From the NCBI GenBank assembly GCA_902728285.1, contig CACVBU010000259.1:436139-500138 (forward strand): a stretch of 64,000 nucleotides of DNA, read 5' to 3'. Positions 63,580-64,000 of the stretch are shown here, in pieces. The translations under genes were made by a program, and so were the position numbers. This DNA comes from Clytia hemisphaerica (taxonomy: Eukaryota; Cnidaria; Hydrozoa; Leptothecata; Clytiidae). Each line of letters starts with the position of its first letter. Positions within the stretch are counted from its first letter, which is position 1. The notes under the pieces are model-generated. The model did no database searches. It saw only the letters and a program-made list of their open reading frames with translations, and had not been told where the DNA came from.

Positions 63580-63660
63580 ACCTTTATTGCATTGGATGTT
63601 GATCTTGTTATATTAGTTCCGTGTCGTACGCCAATGTCACCTCACACGATTACTCTGTTT
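63580..63660 (+). CDS. Orphan exon candidate, phase 0, 27 codons
   Basis: Acceptor CTCTTTTCTGTAG and donor GTAAGA bracket TFIALDVDLVILVPCRTP ending in TLF, the only frame without a stop. It would be in frame with the 58.23-kb exon. The product is not recognised. If real, the gene continues right of the window. Confidence 0.35.
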
Positions 63661-63723
63661 GTAAGAATCGTTACACAAAATGAATTTGATTTTGATGAGT
63701 TCGGATGGTTTGCTCCAATAGGC

Positions 63724-63888
63724 CATTTCACAGTCGAAATGTATCATAGGTAATCAGGGCTGATTGCGCCCCCATAACGGCTTCCCGTTGGTTAGACGCA
63801 AAACATCCAAAATTTTAGACCAACAAAAAATCGTTATTATAGCGCGGTGGTCCTGATTACCCATGATTCTTTTCGACCGTGAAATGAA
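63724..63888. mobile_element. CATTTCACRGTCGAAA TIR MITE, 165 bp
   Basis: CATTTCACAGTCGAAATG, then ATCATAGGTAATCAGG, faces its complement. The arms are about 38 bp and the loop about 90 bp. Confidence 0.7.
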
Positions 63889-64000
63889 CTAAATTCAATT
63901 GGTATGTTTTTTTCTGTTTGGTCTGAATGTAAATGTGTCAAAGTTTTGTTTTTTAATAAGAGTGATATCGTTTGCTTACTCATCAATTCTAATTCACAAC

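Overview
The window looks like AT-rich, intron-rich nuclear DNA of an early-branching animal, most likely a cnidarian or similar non-bilaterian. The reasons are two conserved animal genes split by long introns, a nested single-exon rhodopsin-like receptor, LINEs with EEP and RT domains, and a very dense load of small terminal-inverted-repeat (TIR) elements. The species call is inference; no rRNA or mitochondrial marker is present.

Layout. 1-5.45 kb: two 5'-truncated LINEs of different families, head to head. 5.5-21.5 kb: a Caprin orthologue on the + strand (8 coding exons, 452 aa). Its 9.5-kb first intron and 3.2-kb sixth intron are filled with tandem repeats and TIR elements. 22.2-27.4 kb: intergenic DNA holding a poly(A)-tailed LINE on the - strand with overlapping ORF1 and ORF2, bordered by inverted repeats. 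28.5-57.5 kb: a SUCLG2 gene (GTP-type succinyl-CoA ligase beta subunit, 10 coding exons, 430 aa) on the + strand. Its 15-kb first intron contains a nested transposon complex with a 300-bp satellite and an 86-bp hairpin array. Its fourth intron carries an antisense GPCR gene, a piggyBac-like MITE and a 1.2-kb near-perfect palindrome. 57.5-64 kb: mostly TIR elements, plus two short orphan exons that may belong to a third + strand gene continuing past the right edge.

The two host genes are not a functional unit. Caprin is a cytoplasmic RNA-granule protein. Here it keeps the N-terminal helical region, a G3BP-type motif, a PAM2-like PABP-binding motif and an RGG tail. SUCLG2 is a mitochondrial TCA-cycle enzyme with its presequence on a separate exon.

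The most unusual feature is the mobile DNA. At least ten different short TIR families share one design: each has its own 8-12 bp word that resembles its terminus and is repeated many times, in both orientations, through its interior. Several insertions have exact target duplications (8, 9, 11 or 5 bp, or TTAA), and some can be checked against an empty copy inside the same window.
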